From the NCBI RefSeq assembly GCF_032062135.1, contig NC_092863.1, forward strand, positions 14,845,502 to 14,909,501: a stretch of DNA of 64,000 nt, written 5' to 3'. The notes beneath the pieces were generated by a model. That model saw only the letters and a program-made list of their open reading frames with translations. It did not search any database and was not told the origin of the DNA. The DNA is from Pyxicephalus adspersus. Its lineage: Eukaryota > Chordata > Amphibia > Anura > Pyxicephalidae. Shown here in pieces: positions 12,570-36,200 of this stretch; position 1 is the stretch's first letter; every line of letters starts with the position of its first letter. Position numbers and translations under genes: made by a program.

Positions 12570-12815
12570 GTAGTGCCAACATATTAGGCAGCGCTGTACA
12601 AAGTCCATTGCCATATCACTAGCTGTCCCTCAAAGGGGCCCATAATCCCACAATGTCCCTACCGTCCAAGGACAAATATTGAGGGAAGCCAATTAACCTA
12701 CTAGAATTTCTTAAAGAGGGACAGCTCTTGGAAGGGAGCCAAATAAAGGGCTGAATAAAGTGGCATGTTTTTGGGATGCGGGAAGAAACCGGAGGACCAG
12801 AGGAAACGCACTGCA
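12570..12815 (-). mobile_element. tRNA-derived SINE, 3' part, interrupted by a 62-bp module
   Basis: Read on the minus strand this is the 3' half of the SINE family: the ggtttcctc-type body, a block ending in aggttaattggcttccctc, and the tail tacagcgctgcctaatatg. The tRNA head is missing. Between the segment before catgt and the segment starting aggttaatt there is an inserted 62-bp stretch (12703-12764) not present in the other SINE copies. Confidence 0.7.
12703..12764 (-). repeat. 62-bp module, copy within SINE
   Basis: The reverse complement begins gccactttattcagcccttt and continues through ggctccc and agctgtccctctttaa to aattct. It matches the plus-strand segment at 16099-16160 at nearly every position and over the same length. 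It is listed as its own repeat because the flanks of the two copies are unrelated. Confidence 0.65.
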
Positions 12816-13724
12816 TATTTGTGATCAAATGCACGTATTTGATGTACCATCTATTTGTTTGAATTACAATCAATTCTACCAACATATTTCTAATTAAAAT
12901 ATAAAGCGTAATGCAAAAAGTGCCTTCATTTTCATATGATGGTTAACCAATTATTTAGTATTTACTGTAATTGAAAATAGAATTGTTTTGAATAGAATTT
13001 TCCTCTAATGGTTTGTCTAATTGATATATAACTAAGTTATGTGGTGAAGGAAAGCCAGCCCGTCAATATCAAATTCTTCACAATAGAATATAGTAAAAAC
13101 GCAAAGGGTCAATGTTCTAGAAACATGCACGGTTGCCTCCATCAAAGTAACACGAGCAATACAATATGTAAAAGATATGGTACAACAGGGACACCCTGTC
13201 CCCTAAATTAATCAGAATAAGTCATCAAGAAACATCTGTACAGTTATAAGAAATATCCATAAACATTGCATTAGGTGAAAGCAATCAATCTGCATTATGG
13301 CTGGTAAGCAGAGAGGTATGTGATGGGGCCACTCCCTTAACCTACACTTCTCAAATAATATTTAACTTCAAAGGTCAATGTAAACTGTAAGAGTTTCCAG
13401 TTAAGTAAACCTGAAAAGTAGAGATATGAATGAAATAGAGGAACTACATTATTTATAGTCATACATTTCTGTCTGCACAGGAAGTATATATGGTGGGGAT
13501 TATACAAAACCATAGCAGGTGCTCAGTAATAAATTCAACAACTTGCTGAGCAGCCATTATCACTTCCTTATGAATGTCTTTATTCACTAGTTATCATGAT
13601 ACTACAGTCAGCCGGAACCAACAACTGACTTACCATTATATGACCTCTCTCTTCCCCCATTTCTACACTTCTTGATTCCACAGAATTTGAGTTTAGGTCC
13701 CTATTGTTAACTCTTAAGCTGCAT

Positions 13725-14096
13725 ACACACTTGCAATTTTTTGTCGTTGGAAAGGATCTTTCACGATCCTTTCCAATGACAAGGGACTACCCGATGTATG
13801 AACGGTGCTGTACATACAGCACCGTTCATGCTCTATGGAGAGGGGAGGGGGAGAGCGACGGAGCGGCACCCTGCTGCGCGNNNNNNNNNNNNNNNNNNNN
13901 NNNNNNNNNNNNNNNNNNNNNNNNNNNNNNNNNNNNNNNNNNNNNNNNNNNNNNNNNNNNNNNNNNNNNNNNNNNNNNNNNNNNNNNNNNNNNNNNNNNN
14001 NNNNNNNNNNNNNNNNNNNNNNNNNNNNNNNNNNNNNNNNNNNNNNNNNNNNNNNNNNNNNNNNNNNNNNNNNAAAAATCTGCCGTGTGTACGTAG
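13725..14096. mobile_element. Foldback MITE with two adjacent hairpins, split by an assembly gap
   Basis: The left end is taagctgcatacacac and the right end is gtgtgtacgtagctttа-type sequence (14085-14101), forming inverted terminal repeats. Inside the left half are two consecutive near-perfect hairpins. The first has arms 13743-13758 and 13765-13780 (16 bp, one mismatch). The second has arms 13798-13812 and 13815-13829 (atgaacggtgctgta with its exact complement, 2-nt loop). No coding sequence is present, so this is a non-autonomous element of unassigned superfamily. Confidence 0.7.
13881..14073. other. Assembly gap (193 N)
   Basis: These 193 undetermined bases follow the GC-rich, hairpin-rich left half of a foldback element. 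The translated frames crossing it are meaningless. Confidence 1.
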
Positions 14097-14228
14097 CTTT
14101 ACTCTGCTTCATTTCTTCCATTTCTACAGCCAGTGCAGCTCTTTCTGTTTGCAGACATTTTTACATATAAATTCTGTAAATATATAGGATATATAAATAA
14201 GGTATTTTTTTTATTGGTGTTATATTGT

Positions 14229-14250
14229 TTATATATATATATATATATAA
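14229..14250. repeat. (TA)n microsatellite
   Basis: A simple TA dinucleotide run just downstream of the foldback element and gap. Confidence 0.85.
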
Positions 14251-15239
14251 AACAACATTTATAATAGTAAAATAAATCATAGGTAGATGAAGCACCCCAA
14301 ACTAAAGAATTGTGCTACATTGCCATCTATTGGTTGGATTTGGGAACAAGTATACCTGCTTTAAAGAGCATTTACCACTAAGAAATGTGTTCTGTCATTG
14401 CTAAATGCTAATTTTCTGGATATAAATCTGATATTTGAGCTGTATACTCATTCTGGGTTAGAGGTTCAGAAGTGAATAAACACAGAGAAGTTTCTATTTG
14501 CACAATCTTTCAATAAAATGTCTGCTTTAAGATACTTTTAGTCTCAGCATCAGTTTCCTTGAAATGGTAGGCTCATTTCTTCTTTATTTAATTTGTACAC
14601 AACTAAGTTTCTTTAAGTTTAGAGGTAATGATGAGATAAAAAAGATGGGTAATTTTTTTAAAACTTGCAGCACTCAACTTGCATAAAAAATATAAAAGGG
14701 AAATGTCAATATCATCTTGTTACATTAGCCATTAAAAATAAACACTCGTTGACAAGATGAATCACAGCTAAATGAGTCAAATAAAAAATAGGAATTGTTA
14801 GGTAAAGTGTATGTATAACCCAAACTTTTTTTTCCTGTTTTAGGTATTAGAGGTTTATATGCCCAGATTATTTTTTTGCTGTTGGTGTCCTGCTGGGGAC
14901 ATTTACCTTCACTGTCAGGGGTTGTAATAGGAAATCTCATAAGATTATGGAAATTCTCATCATATATCTTTAGCCCCAGAATGTATGGATTGTTGCAGCA
15001 TAGGTAGCTGCAATAATTCATATGCTATCTGTGCTGCATAGCTGCCCCAGTGGTCTGAGCTCATGTGGGAGCTGACAGAGGTAGAGACTACAGGGGGGTA
15101 AAATGTGTCTAGCCATCTGCCAATAGTACTCTAATAAACACAAATTAAAGGGGTGGCAACAGGGCCAAATATTTGACAATCTATGTAGCCCAGCCTGAAA
15201 TCCAGCCCTACATGTGGTAACTCTGGGAACTTGCAGGTA

Positions 15240-16078
15240 GGTCTGCACTGGCAGTCTGTTACTAAAGTCTGCATTGGGGGGTCTGTTGCTGGGAGATCTG
15301 TACTGGGATTCTGTTACTAAAGTCTGCATTGGGGGGTCTGTTACCGAGATCTGTACTGGGAGTCTGTTACTAAAGTCTGCATTGGGGGGTCTGTTACTGG
15401 GAGATATGTACAGGCAGTCTGTTACTAAAGTCTGCATCGAGGGGTCTGTTACTGAGATCTGTACTGGCAGTCTGTTACTAAAGTCTGCATTGGGGGGCCT
15501 GTTACTGGGAGATCTGTACTGGGAGTCTGTTACTGAGACTGGTACTGGGGGTTTGTTACTGAAGTCTACAATGGATGCCTATTACAGAGGTCTTTCACTT
15601 AGGGTCTGTACTGGAGCCTGCGTTGGGGGTCTGTTACCGGGGTCTACACTAGGGTCTGTTACTGAGGTACGCATTGAGAGGTGTGTCACTGATGGCTTGT
15701 CTCTGATGTCTGTAGTGGGGTCTGCACTGGGTGTCAGGAATTGTACCGGAGCCGGCATTGGGGGTCCATTACTGGGGTCTACACTAGGGTCTGTTACTGA
15801 GGTACGCATTGAGGGGTCTGTCACTGATGGCTTGTCTCTGAAGTCTGTACTGGGGTCTCTTGCCAAGGTCTTTCATGAAAAGGTCTACCCCTAAGTTTTC
15901 AATGAGGTCTGTCGAACTGTCACCAAGGTTTGCCTTTAGGGTCTGCCACCCAGGTCTGCAGTGGGAACTTGTCACTGGTTTGCAATAGGGGTCTGTTACT
16001 AAGGTCTGTATTGGGGATCTTTCTCTGAGGTCTAATAAAGAGGTCTGTAAAGGGAGTCTGTCACTGAGGTCTCCCCAC
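15240..16078 (+). repeat. Minisatellite of gtctgttact-type units
   Basis: The array is built from units of about 27-30 bp centred on gtctgttactaaagtctgca and gtctgttactgggagatctg, which alternate in the first third. A higher-order duplication of 135 bp is clear further on: ggtctacactagggtctgtt occurs at 15641 and again at 15776 with matching downstream sequence. The last third is more degenerate. Long frames are open on both strands (plus 15274-15894, minus 15437-15018 and 15866-15582), which is expected from a repeat poor in stop codons. Nothing in the translations resembles a known domain. Confidence 0.9.
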
Positions 16079-16098
16079 CTTATATTCAGCACTAGTTG

Positions 16099-16160
16099 GC
16101 CACTTTATTCAGCACTTTATTTTGCTCCCCTCCAATAGCTGTCCCTCTTTAAGGAATTCT
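16099..16160 (+). repeat. 62-bp module, copy beside minisatellite
   Basis: It runs from gccactttattcagcacttt through gctcccctccaatagctgtc to ctttaaggaattct, matching the reverse complement of 12703-12764 over the same 62-nt length. It begins just after the minisatellite ends. Confidence 0.65.
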
Positions 16161-17711
16161 GAAGTTGGGAGGTCTGATTTTGTTCTCTGTGATGTTGTGA
16201 GGTCATCAGTAAAGGAGATATGTAATGTATATGGCGTTAATGCATACCTCCCAACTGCCCCTGATTCAGTACAAAGTCCCTATGTTTCTCTTTCCTCCTT
16301 ATTTGCCTACATACTTTAAACTACAAAAGTGTTCCTCTTCCCACCTCCCAAATTTGTAAGGTATGGTAATGTCTCTTCCCCAGCTAACTGGAATAGAGAG
16401 ATCAGGCAGCTACAGGTTCCATGCTGGTATGTAAGGGAACCACAGAAAACATTGATTGTAGAAAATTTGATCCAAGCTGGGGCTTATTAGGAAAAAGAAA
16501 ACATACTTTGCTAGTCTGATTCCTTATTTTATTGTACCCTGGAAGCCCCAAAACCCCATAGTGACCCCAGTCTTCTTGTTGTAGTTATGGCACACTTTCT
16601 AAAACGTCCATGGCTTTCTATTGGCTAACAAATAGGAGCCAATGGCCTCATTGTCTAATAAAAAAGGTATGGATGGTGAAAGATGGAGGATTACATTAGC
16701 AACTAGAAAGCAGGGATGATCATGTAAAGATGTGATCAGGGGGTGTCAGACTTTTAGATGAAGGTTATTTTGCAGGTAAGAACTTATTAAAGGTGGAAGG
16801 TTTGTCATCCACTAAAGAAGCTTTTTTGAATCAGATGTGTTGAATCATGAAATCTTCTCCTCTTTGATGAGTAAAGCGATTATATTACATATGTTAACAT
16901 CACTCAAGAGGCCACTTGTAGTACTCAGAAAGTGATATTGTGACTTATTATGAGTCAGGCTCTTAGTGGTTCCAATTCTCTGACTATGGAGGTTGTAATG
17001 CAATATGCTGGATGACCAATAGATGGCGGAATTGTATCAACTGAAAAGCAATAGTAGTTAAAGAGCTGCAGACATTATAGTTCATGAATTTTTGTTTGTA
17101 AAATCCTAAAGGAAAACATTAATAAATCAATCAAAGGATCTTGGACCACACATTAATCATAATGGTCGTTGTCTTTAATATGTTATTGTATATCCAAATA
17201 CTAGGCCTTTTATTTTAGGGTAGTAGCGAATGGTTTAAACCCCCTGTCTAGTTTTTATTACCTGTTGCACTTACAGCAAGTAAAATAAAAACTTTTTTTG
17301 GACAATTCTTGCTTTGGTGACTTGGAGTTTCCCATCATTTTCAGTCGTGGTGATAATTGTAGTTAGGATAGATAGAGTGCATCACCCCATCGCAGGTACA
17401 GACAGCAATACAAACCCAACAATGGTTTTATCCTCTTCCTACTCAATCCAGATCTAGAAAAATGACTTATTTTAGTCATTACTGAATTTGGATAAGAGTC
17501 AGCAACAGAGGGTGGAAGATTCATAAATCTTGAATAGGATGTTCCTCTCTGATTAGGAAAATGGTATCCAATTACCTATTGTATTCTTATAGTTAAATGT
17601 GAATTACCACATTTTTTTGCTCTTTAGATATACAAATGAAAGTGATTACTTAAAAGGAGAAGTTCACATTAAAACATAGCACATTCAACTTTTTCCCCCC
17701 TTGTCCTAACC

Positions 17712-18108
17712 CGGGCATGGGCAAACTACGGCCCCCAGGCCATATCCAGCCTGTTAGCCCTTTTTATCCGGCCCTTTGAACTCTCTCTCTACTTCAGCAG
17801 CTCCACTGAAGTAGATCTGTGTTCTGCAGCTCTGGCTGGTGCCCCCCCCCCATTGGGGTCAGGAGAAGGACCCCACTGGAGGGCCGCACTGGCAGAAGCC
17901 GTGGACCATGTTCCCTGTACAAATCTCAGGCTGGGGTAAATGGGTGGAACAACCCACCCATTCTCCCATTGCGGCAGGGTTATGTCATCATGACGTCACG
18001 TTCAGTGACACCCATCTCGGCGCTCCATCCATCTGGTCCTGGCCCGGGCCCCCTGCCAATTTTTAGAACCCATTGTGGCCCCTGAGCCAAAAAGTTTGCC
18101 CACCCCTG
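17712..18108. mobile_element. hAT-type MITE with perfect 8-bp target duplication
   Basis: The 397-bp element starts cgggcatgggcaaact and ends agtttgcccacccctg, inverted repeats differing at three positions. It is flanked on both sides by the exact 8-mer tcctaacc (17704-17711 and 18109-18116). Short inverted ends of this type with 8-bp duplications are the signature of hAT transposons. The inside is GC-rich with no transposase, so it is non-autonomous. Confidence 0.9.
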
Positions 18109-18340
18109 TCCTAACCTAACCACCCTCCTCCTAAATAGATGTAACACATATTGAGATCCAATGGGTACAGTACATTCATTCTTTTGGCCACACCTCATTA
18201 GTACTCTATAGACTTCTATGGGGCTGTGCCCTGGGCCCGGAGGTGATTAAAGACAGACCCATAGAAATCTATGGGACTATAGTGCACTGGTGCTGCGTGG
18301 ACAACAAACAATTGCACCATGCTAAAAAAAGCGACCGTAG

Positions 18341-18610
18341 CGCTAAAGCCCCGTACAGATATCAAATTTGTCTAGCTGCAAACAAACTTTTATGATTGTT
18401 TCCAGCGACATGAACGAAAGAGCGCTAGAAAAACAGCACCAATATGTTCTATGGAGAAGGGAGGATAGGGGTGTGTGAGTGGCACTACTCTGTACTCTCC
18501 TACATAGGAAAGTTTAGCAGTCATCCCTGCTTAGTTGTTCATCAATCCACTAGGGCAGATTAGTGTATGATTTTGAGGACCACTGTACACATGGATGATT
18601 ACAAGCATTT
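18341..18610. mobile_element. Probable MITE related to the 13.7-kb foldback family
   Basis: It starts gctaaagccccgtacagat and ends near actgtacacatgg, with an internal tctatggagaagggagga block like the one in the 13.7-kb element. The terminal match is partial and no target duplication was read. Confidence 0.4.
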
Positions 18611-19877
18611 ATTTCAGATGAGTTTAGATTTATTTCAGATTAGGTCAGGGGAAAGGGGCAAAAATAAAACATTCACTTTAGGTTAAGTTCATTCCTACTT
18701 AAATCTAAGGAGTATTAAAGAGTTTATAATTCACCTTCAATTTGAGGAAAGCAAAGGGGATGCAAATACCCTACTACTCCTCTTTTGGAGGTACCAGCAT
18801 GATCTCTTTAGGCTTGGAGTATTTCAGTATACAGTACCCCAGCTGGGCAGGTAGTGGGGAAGCATTGTAGATAAATTCCCCATGCATCAATTTTTCTTAA
18901 TTCTTGGATATTTTCTTGCATGTATTGAATAATCTAAGAAAATGCTTTCAATTATATTTTTATCAGCCCAAAAAGGAGCAAATAAGAGAATTTCATTGTG
19001 AGGATTTACATACACTTAAAGACCAGCGTCTGGAGTCCGCCAGGAATTGTACCTGTGTCTCTGACCACCCTCTGATGTCTATAGCTAAACCAAAACCAAC
19101 TGTCATCTGCTGAAATGAGTGGGACAACCCACCACAGGATTAAGACAATCACACAGTGCTTGGGGCAGGGGAGTAGCAGAGGGGAGGAGGACAGGTAGGC
19201 TTTTACCCCTTGGCCATTCAAGTTTTCATTCATTAGTGACAGAAGAAAAGGAAAGACAAAGCTTTCATTACTGCAATGTCATAGTATTTACAGCACTTCT
19301 GAGCCTGTTCTGGCTCATTGCTCACAATTCCTAATTATTGCTACTCGTTTAGTCATAGCAGCTTAGAAAACACCATACATAGGCTCGACGATATATTGTT
19401 ATATATATGTAATATATTGTCAGATATAAATCATAAGATTATAACATTCAAATAAAAAATATTAAATTAACATTAAATTAAAATAAACGCAATAAATACA
19501 CCTAGAGATGAATAGAGGTATTTTGATCAAATCGATTTAGCCATTTCAAAAATTTCACCAAAACTTTAAGGAGCTCTTGCTTCTTCTTTTCTTTTTCTTC
19601 TTTATTTCTGTATTTTTGTTTCACGTGTTTTATAGTGTTTGTTTCATTTTTGTTTCTTTTAACTGTTATTATTTGTTATCTTTTTATTTGCCACTTTTAC
19701 TTATTATGTTACCTTTTGATTGTTTGTTTTTTCTCATGAGTTTTTTTTTGGAGGGGTAGTTTTTTACAGGGACAGTCCAGGATAGTTTAAAAGGAGCATC
19801 TGCAAACCTCAGGAGCCCATTGTACTTTTAAAAACCCTTTAAAAAAAAGTCTTAATTTTCATTCCTTGTAAAATTCA

Positions 19878-19898
19878 GTGCAAAAAAAAAAAAAAAAA
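19878..19898 (+). repeat. Poly(A) run
   Basis: A long homopolymeric A run sits in AT-rich intergenic DNA, possibly the tail of a retroposed sequence whose body is no longer recognisable. Confidence 0.5.
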
Positions 19899-20397
19899 GG
19901 CTAACATTCTGTCAATATTTCCTGATTTTCAGTAAATTTTGAAAACTCCTAATTTTTTTTTTAGATAATAATACTATTACCAAGTGATATGATTATATAA
20001 TAATAATAATTAATTAGTTTTACATCCACCTGATGATGATAGTCAGATTTCCGTGCTGAGTTTCATCATCTATATAGCTGCTGTTACCATTATAATGGTT
20101 ACCCACGTTTGGTGTTAGATTTTTAATTTCTTTTATATTAGGAATGTAAAAGAACAAGGAACATCCAAAGATGGCCAGCAACATCTGGATCTCCCAGGTG
20201 GGAGAGGTGACACTCATGACCACAGTCCTAAAAATCAAGTGACCCCAAGTTTCATCTACAACTATAATACAATATTGGAGTGGACACACATTTAATTTCA
20301 GAAGCTAAAAGTATAAAAAATGTTCTAGCTCACTATTTTTACAAGCATCCTACAACTGACTGGTTTTGGTTACCAATGACATTTCAAGGGCAAAACA

Positions 20398-20710
20398 CGG
20401 GCAGCAATAGTGGCTCAGTGGTTAGCACTCTGGCCTTTGTAGCGCTGAGTCCCAGGTTAGAATCTCAGCCAGGACTCTATCTGCATCTAAAGTTTGTGGG
20501 TTCTCCCCATGTCTGCGTGGGTTTCCTCCCACATTCCAAAAACATGCTGTTAGGGTAAATTGACCTTAGACTGTATTAAAGGCATATGATTTTGGTAGGG
20601 ACATTAGATGGTGAGCGTCTTTGAGGGACAGCGAGTGACATGACATGGACTTTGTACAGCACTGCATAATATGATGGTGCTTTATAAATACTGTGTAATA
20701 AGAATAATAT
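20398..20710 (+). mobile_element. tRNA-derived SINE, copy 2 (most complete)
   Basis: The head tggctcagtggttagcac is an A-box-like tRNA sequence and ccaggttagaatctc is a mutated B box (canonical GGTTCGAATCC). The body (gtttgtgggttctccccatg, gtgggtttcctcccaca) and tail (gactttgtacagcactgcat, then tttataaatactg and AAT-rich end) follow in order. The internal RNA polymerase III promoter is degraded, so the copy is unlikely to be active. It should not be called as a tRNA gene. Confidence 0.85.
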
Positions 20711-21029
20711 TTAAGGACAATCTCCTAATGTCTCTGGAACAGTTGACAATTCCGCAAAGTATGTAAGCTTTCTTACACTAAAGATGAGTTTGAAAAAAAG
20801 AAAGAACAGCAATACCACATTTTACCACTAGGTAGCTGCATAAAATCATATATAACTTTACTTGTGAGATGATTTAATCTTATGTACTGGATAGTATAGT
20901 GCATGTATTAAAATGTTATTAGCCCCCTTTCCAAAATGAAGAGAAATTGTTAATATTCAGTTTTCATTACCTTATAAAATCCATTTAAATTTCTTATATG
21001 TTATATTCAATCAGGTAAACCCTTACAGT

Positions 21030-21046
21030 ACAATATTATTATTATT

Positions 21047-21079
<33 letters not shown>

Positions 21080-21600
21080 CAGGATTTATATAGCGCCAAC
21101 ATATTACGCAGCGCTGTACATTAAATAGGGGTTGCAAATGACAGACTAATACAGACAGTGATACAGAAGGAGAGGACCTTGCCCCGAAAAGCTTACAATC
21201 TAGTAGGTGGGGGAATTTACACACAATAGGAGGGGAGATATGTAGTGGGGAAGTAGTGATGGTTTCAAAAGACAGAAGAAGATGGGTAGACAAGTTTAAA
21301 CAAATGGGTTTTTAGTGCTCTTTTAAAATGAGCAGAAAGTAGAAGCAAGGGGAAAAGGATGAGGAAAACCATTTCAGAGAGTTGGGGCAGCTCTAGAAAA
21401 GTCTTGAAGCCGTGCATGTGAGGAGGTTATGATTGAGGAAGTCATTAGCGAAGAGAGCAACTGGGGGAGTACTTTTATTATTAATAATAAACAGGATTGA
21501 AATAGCGCCAACATACTACGCAGCGCTATACATTAAATAGGGGTTGCAAATGACAGACAAATACAGACAATTGCCAATATATAATATGTAAATTTTAGCA
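21030..21600 (+). repeat. Interspersed repeat with AAT microsatellite; second truncated copy adjoining
   Basis: After an ATT/AAT microsatellite (21037-21076) comes aacaggatttatatagcgcc, acgcagcgctgtacattaaa, and a body with ccttgccccgaaaagcttac. A second start of the same repeat (aacaggattgaaatagcgcc) lies at about 21489 after a second short ATT run. The second copy breaks off within about 100 bp. The family is moderately GC-rich and non-coding; I cannot assign its class. Related ends occur at 12.27, 47.9 and possibly 63.2 kb. Confidence 0.7.
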
Positions 21601-22109
21601 TGTTTTATAGTCCATGGGTATTTCAAGGTGAACATGTAGATGTCTAATTTATGGCTCAGGTCAGCATCTATTTATTCATAGCAATGGGGTAGCATGGATT
21701 AGAGTTCTAAGTGTACATTTCTCTTGTCTGAGTTGCATTTCTTTGGGTGCATTCAGATTCATTTACATTGCAGGTAAAGCAGGTAAAACACAGCTTTTTC
21801 GTAAATTTTGCATTTAAATGCATGTATTGGAGCATTGCAAAGGAAGCAAGTAACATCAATACTGGATCCCAAGACTTGTATACTATTGGTGTAGTTACTA
21901 GATTTGAAAGTGCATGATATATTCTGTCCCATTATAGCCAGTGATCTCGCAAAATGGAAATGTGGGAACAATTTCAATAAATATAATGACCCAGATCCCA
22001 TTGTGTATGCTGCATGCCATTCTCATTTAAATGCACCAATAATGCTAAAATCACCTATTGGAAAAAATATATTCCCAATAATTTTATATTTAAATAGTAA
22101 CACTTGGAC

Positions 22110-22388
22110 CAGTGTTTCTTAACCTTTGTAACATGGGAGAACCCTTGAAATAACTTTCAGGCCTTAGGGAACCCCTTTTATAATTGTTGTGTCCACAGCT
22201 GGCTGCACATTAATGTAGTGGTCAGTAGGATGAATGCCTCTTACATTTCTGGCCAGTGGGAAGAATATCACCCTTACAGATAAACAAAAAGATCAATAGT
22301 GTCAGTTAAACTGACCTGAGAGGCACAAACTGATCTTTTATCATGGAACCCCTAGCAACCTGTGGAGGAACTCTGGTTAAAAACACTG
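22110..22388 (+). mobile_element. hAT-like MITE (cagtgtttctt...aacactg family)
   Basis: It starts cagtgtttcttaacctttg and ends ggttaaaaacactg, giving imperfect inverted ends. Internal landmarks are gggagaacccttgaaataac and ggaacccctagcaacctgtg. An inverted copy of the same family is at 59569-59808, and composite copies occur near 39 kb. No target duplication is readable here. It ends about 400 bp upstream of the Dlx3 promoter. Confidence 0.65.
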
Positions 22389-22769
22389 CACATATGTTGC
22401 AAACAGAGCACCATAGAAACCAGGGCAGCCCTACAGCCAGTTTGAAAAAGCAGCACGCGCATATCAATGCACCATACACATCCTACATACATCAAAGATT
22501 TTTACACGAATATCTATCTAATACACTTCAATGTTGTAGCTGCTGAAACTCTACCTGGTTTGGTTTATTTACAGCATAGAGGATCCCTTGGGTATACCCA
22601 TCGTGCACCTGTGCGTTTTCCCTGGAGCTGTGCCGTAGCCATTTTGGTAACATCTGCGGTGAACAAAACCAGCATTTTTTTTTTCTCTTTTTGTACTGAC
22701 AAGAAGCTGACACATAAATATAGAGCTGGTGAAGAAATCTGTTTTGCCTGGAAGGCTTTCCTCCTGGAG

Positions 22770-22932
22770 CCAATAGGAATGCGAGACCCTCCCTTCTCTA
22801 CCCTATAATTATGGAGTAGAACTGGTCTGTGAAGCTTTGGTTTGGCTTTATTGTACAAGCAGAAGTGCTAGAGAGCTCTGCAGGGATGTTTGTGTGAATG
22901 TCTATTGGGATATCGCCTTTGCTATCCGTAAC
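22770..22932 (+). promoter_or_regulatory. dlx3: Dlx3 promoter and 5' leader
   Basis: A CCAAT box is at 22770-22774, a CT-rich block (ccctccc) follows, and a TATA-like TATAATT lies at 22804-22810. The predicted transcription start is therefore near 22835, leaving a leader of about 100 nt. Mammalian DLX3 is known to use a CCAAT/NF-Y plus Sp1 plus TATA core promoter, and the layout here agrees. The leader carries two upstream ORFs: a 3-codon one (22886-22897) and a 12-codon one (22898-22936) whose TGA overlaps the Dlx3 ATG. Transcription start and factor binding are inferred. Confidence 0.6.
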
Positions 22933-35194
<12,262 letters not shown>

Positions 35195-36200
35195 GTGAAA
35201 GAGACGCTAAAGATAACTCATAGGAGTTATTAAAAAGAAAAATAAAGCCCACTTCATCCTAGTTGAAGGGATTTCTTGGACTTTAATAGGGCTAAAGACT
35301 TAATATTTAAGTGGCATTGATATAAGACACCAGTTATGTGACTTTTGTAAATAATTTTGAAGGATCAGTATCCACCCTAAGAAACCTAACTTGGTTCCCC
35401 AAGACACACTATGCCAATGGACGTTAAATGGAATGACCCAATAATGGATATCGAGTCCAGACTGCACCAAATTCACCTCTGTTCCAAATCTTACCAGACA
35501 AGATTTTTTCCAAGATGAGTAATGATGCGTCATCATCATCAAGCCCCAGACTTCATCAAGACTTGCAAACTGGGCTGTCTCCAACTTTGTTGGCCATCAG
35601 CAGTTATTTTCTTGGAGAACTTTTTGTTGAAAATGTACAAAATACTACATAGCACATACAGGACACTATAGGACACTACAGGACTGCTCTAGGCTCTACA
35701 AATATCCAAAGACCATAGAACAGCAACGGTCATAAATTCAACCAAAATCAAGATTCTCATGGGGGGTGGAAGGGGGAGGTTTTATCAAAACAAATGCATT
35801 TTATGTCCAATATAAAGAAAGGAATGATTTTCTTCTTTTGTAAAAAACAATATTTTGTTAACCTTTCATGATTTGAGCTACTCCACTTGTCTTTGCAATA
35901 TTTAAAGAAATTGCGCAGGAGGTTCTAACTTATTTTTGTAATATTTTGGAAAATGTTTTAGATTGTGAGGGGGTGAGAATAATTTTTCAGATTAGGAGGA
36001 GGGGGATCTGAAGAATGTCATTGTGTGAATGCAAATTAAAATATTGTGTTTTTGCTGCTGAAGCAAAAAGTTTTGAAATGTGTTTGTTGGTTCATTTTTG
36101 ACACAGTGAAAAGGTGTAAGTTGTGGCTGGATTTTTGTAATCATGGGGCAATAGTTACTAACAGAGAAAACAACATAAAAGAAAGACAATGCATTGGATT
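35195..36200 (+). other. dlx3: Probable Dlx3 3' UTR
   Basis: A canonical AATAAA occurs only 47 nt after the stop (35241-35246). Beyond it the sequence stays repeat-free and U-rich in character (many TTTTGTAA and AATATTTT blocks), as in long Dlx 3' UTRs. Which poly(A) site is used cannot be decided here. The (TA)n at 36221-36240 marks a likely outer limit. Confidence 0.45.

Larger units (their letters stand above)
6175..22700. other. Intergenic region between ITGA3 and Dlx3
   Basis: No protein-coding exon was recognised on either strand across these 16.5 kb. Open frames here are short and carry no family signature. The content is AT-rich DNA with dispersed repeats: a 95-bp duplication at 9.76 kb, SINE pieces at 12.6 and 20.4 kb, a foldback MITE with an assembly gap at 13.7-14.1 kb and a minisatellite at 15.2 kb. 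There are also a hAT MITE at 17.7 kb and a larger interspersed repeat at 21.0-21.6 kb. Dlx3 upstream enhancers may lie here but none can be named from sequence alone. Confidence 0.7.

Noticed and set aside
13704..14187. Several ORFs crossing 13.9-14.07 kb
   Set aside because: They consist largely of translated Ns from the assembly gap and of foldback repeat sequence.
15270..15540. CRISPR-like regular repeats
   Set aside because: Units are contiguous and degenerate with no unique spacers, and the genome is vertebrate.
15018..15894. Long ORFs on both strands (up to 206 codons)
   Set aside because: Overlapping open frames on both strands are explained by a stop-poor minisatellite. The translations are low-complexity and match nothing known.
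20410..20475. Apparent tRNA gene
   Set aside because: A-box and B-box-like sequences are present, but there is no cloverleaf. The sequence continues into the SINE body and tail seen in three other copies.
22837..22932. N-terminal extension of Dlx3 upstream of 22933
   Set aside because: The frame is open but has no ATG. Known Dlx3 proteins begin MSG, matching 22933, and the predicted transcription start leaves no room for a coding extension.
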